The notes below the pieces were generated by a model, which did no database searches, was not told the origin of the DNA, and was given only the letters and a program-made list of their open reading frames with translations. A program made the position numbers and the translations under genes. From assembly GCF_012927125.1 (NCBI RefSeq), contig NZ_JABBFZ010000004.1:248001-312000 (forward strand): DNA of 64,000 nucleotides. Direction: 5' to 3'. Within the stretch, counting starts at the first letter, position 1; each line of letters starts with the position of its first letter. This document shows, piece by piece, positions 62,667 to 64,000 of this stretch. The stretch comes from Paraburkholderia antibiotica. GTDB lineage: Bacteria; Pseudomonadota; Gammaproteobacteria; Burkholderiales; Burkholderiaceae.

Positions 62667-63992
62667 TTATCCCACGTGCGAGATGAGCTCGGCGTATGCC
62701 GATGAAAAACGCTCGGTAGTGGCGCTCTCGGCAGTCGTGTTCGTGGCGCCTGCACCGTTTGCAACACTTCCCGCGGCAGCGGGATCGGCCGGATAGCGGC
62801 GCAGCGGGCCGCGAAATGCGGTCAGCGGCGTGTGAAGCGGGCCGTGACCAGCCGCGCCATTTGCCGGGGTTGTGGTCGTCGGCATCGGCTCCGGCACTTG
62901 ACGCAAGCCGGGACGCGCACGGGTAACCGGCGACGGCATATGACCTGACGATGCATCCGGCCACGCTGCCGACTCCCCCGCTACCTCGCCGGTCGTCGTC
63001 ACGGCCTGGGCTGCGGCTTGAACTGCAAGCGCCGCGGCGGCCGCGTCGGTCGCACAATCGCGATCGATCCATTGACGGGCCCAGTCGAACGCGAACTGCT
63101 GCGCGTCCTGCGCCACCGCGAAACGTGGACCGACAAGACCCGAACGCTCGACGCGCCGGCCGTCCCGCGTAATTTCCGCCCATGCACGATACATCGCATT
63201 GGGCACCTGCTCGACCACCACATAGATCAGATAGCCGCGCGGATCGGCGAGCTGCGCACCGCGCAGCGCGAGCGACATCGAGAGCGATGCGCGTCGATCG
63301 TCCGGCAGCGGCGCGGCGTGCGAGGAAAGAGCGGCCGAGGCTGAGGTCGAAGCCGCACCCTCCACCACCGACGTTCCCCTGGGTTTCGCGGTATCGGCCG
63401 TGGCCAGCACCGCATCCATTGCGCCGATCACGTCCGCCGTTTCTGTTCGCTCGACAGCCGGCTCGACCGGCATTGCCGCGTACGTTTGCCCGGCCGTCGC
63501 TTCATCGGCGAGACCGGACAATTGCCGCGTGATATCGGCGATCGGATCGGCCGAGCGCCACTGGCTCAGCACGCTCGACACGCTCGGCGCCTGCCACGAC
63601 TCGGGACTCTTCCACGACACGCCCCGCGGACCGTCGTCGCGCGGGCTCGGCGTTTGCGCAACCGGAGCCGCGGGCCTGGCCGTAACGGGCGGCGCCGGTT
63701 GAGGAATGTACGCGAAGGTACGCCCGCTTTGCGACAGCAGATGGACCATCTCCAGAAGCGTGCCGTTCAGTTGCCACTCTTCGAAGCGGCGACGGCACGT
63801 GGGACCGGACGGATAACGGCCCGGCAGTTTCGACCAGGGCTCGCCCGTGGTCAGAATCCACAGCACGGCATTCGTGACGATACGCGGTTCGGCGCGCGGC
63901 CGGCCGCGCCGGTTCAGACGGATGGCCGGCTCGTCGGAGACGAGCGGCGCGAGCAGCGCCCATTCGTCGTTGTTCAGTTCATCGAAAAACAT
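62667..63992 (-). CDS. IS5-type transposase N-terminal domain fused to unknown region
   Basis: 441 residues. Residues 1 to about 90 match the InsA/DUF4096 DNA-binding domain of IS5-family transposases (FDELNNDEWALLAPLVSDEP, then NRRGRPRAEPRIVTNAVLWILTTGEPWSKLPGRYPSGPTCRRRFEEWQ). The DDE nuclease domain that should follow is missing. Instead there is a Pro/Ala/Thr-rich linker and a region around 235-310 (LALRGAQLADPRGYLIYVVVEQVPNAMYRAWAEITRDGRRVERSGLVGPRFAVAQDAQQFAFDWARQWIDRDC) that I do not recognise, then another low-complexity stretch. No terminal inverted repeats or target duplication were seen. It converges on bceA. A domesticated transposase used as a regulator is a plausible inference. 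Confidence 0.7.
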   Translation of the reverse strand: MFFDELNNDEWALLAPLVSDEPAIRLNRRGRPRAEPRIVTNAVLWILTTGEPWSKLPGRYPSGPTCRRRFEEWQLNGTLLEMVHLLSQSGRTFAYIPQPAPPVTARPAAPVAQTPSPRDDGPRGVSWKSPESWQAPSVSSVLSQWRSADPIADITRQLSGLADEATAGQTYAAMPVEPAVERTETADVIGAMDAVLATADTAKPRGTSVVEGAASTSASAALSSHAAPLPDDRRASLSMSLALRGAQLADPRGYLIYVVVEQVPNAMYRAWAEITRDGRRVERSGLVGPRFAVAQDAQQFAFDWARQWIDRDCATDAAAAALAVQAAAQAVTTTGEVAGESAAWPDASSGHMPSPVTRARPGLRQVPEPMPTTTTPANGAAGHGPLHTPLTAFRGPLRRYPADPAAAGSVANGAGATNTTAESATTERFSSAYAELISHVG

Positions 63993-64000
63993 TGGGTGTT

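Noticed and set aside
62667..63992. An active insertion sequence at the right end
   Set aside because: The transposase catalytic domain is absent and no inverted repeats or target duplication could be found in the visible part.
1..64000. CRISPR arrays, tRNA or rRNA genes, prophage or integrase
   Set aside because: Read on both strands; no repeat-spacer pattern, cloverleaf with CCA-type end, rRNA signature or integrase was seen.

Overview
This is a GC-rich chromosomal segment with the gene content of a Burkholderiaceae bacterium, most likely a Paraburkholderia. The evidence is a FabV-type enoyl-ACP reductase, malate synthase G, a nitrate reductase fused to a CysJ-like flavoprotein, and above all a full cepacian-type exopolysaccharide cluster whose gene order matches bceA-K and bceN-T joined in one block. 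No rRNA, tRNA, CRISPR array or complete insertion sequence is visible.

Bases 1-4300 hold a low-oxygen stress block: a lipoprotein, a remnant of a universal stress protein, an Hsp20 chaperone, a three-BON-domain protein and a beta-CASP metallo-beta-lactamase. Each of the five has its own 14-bp TTGAY-N4-ATCAN palindrome (FNR/ANR type) upstream, so the block reads as one oxygen-responsive regulon made of single-gene units. It resembles the low-oxygen-activated (lxa) locus known in B. cenocepacia. A KfrA-like coiled-coil DNA-binding protein with two AT-rich palindromes before it follows at 4.57 kb.

Bases 5.8-19.8 kb are mixed housekeeping and accessory genes: azoreductase plus cupin, a lipoprotein, an MFS transporter, a class A PBP, fabV, a TetR regulator, a Rap1a/Tai-like secreted protein, a GST, a LysR regulator divergent from trans-aconitate methyltransferase, a small unknown gene and a porin.

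Bases 19.8-28.9 kb are a nitrogen assimilation operon on the minus strand: nirB, nirD, nasA (fused to a flavoprotein reductase) and a NarK-family transporter. It takes up nitrate and reduces it through nitrite to ammonium. Its control region has two GCAC-N7-GTGC NtrC-type sites, a sigma-54 promoter and a leader with a strong intrinsic terminator just before nirB, which suggests nitrogen control plus transcription antitermination. A MOSC protein, a GlcG-like protein, glcB and a small Cys-rich HTH protein follow up to 33.6 kb.

Bases 33.9-62.6 kb are the exopolysaccharide cluster. Precursors come from BceA (GDP-mannose), GalU/BceT and BceC (UDP-glucose, UDP-glucuronate) and BceN (GDP-4-keto-6-deoxymannose). 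BceB primes the lipid carrier, and BceG, H, J, K and the double-domain BceR are the glycosyltransferases. BceQ flips the unit, BceI polymerises it and BceF/BceD/BceE control and export it. Two acyltransferases, an SGNH protein coupled to one of them and a secreted beta-propeller probably decorate or process the polymer. Three long AT-rich intergenic regions divide the cluster into divergent transcription units. The window ends with a protein joining an IS5-type transposase N-terminal domain to an unrelated C-terminal region.
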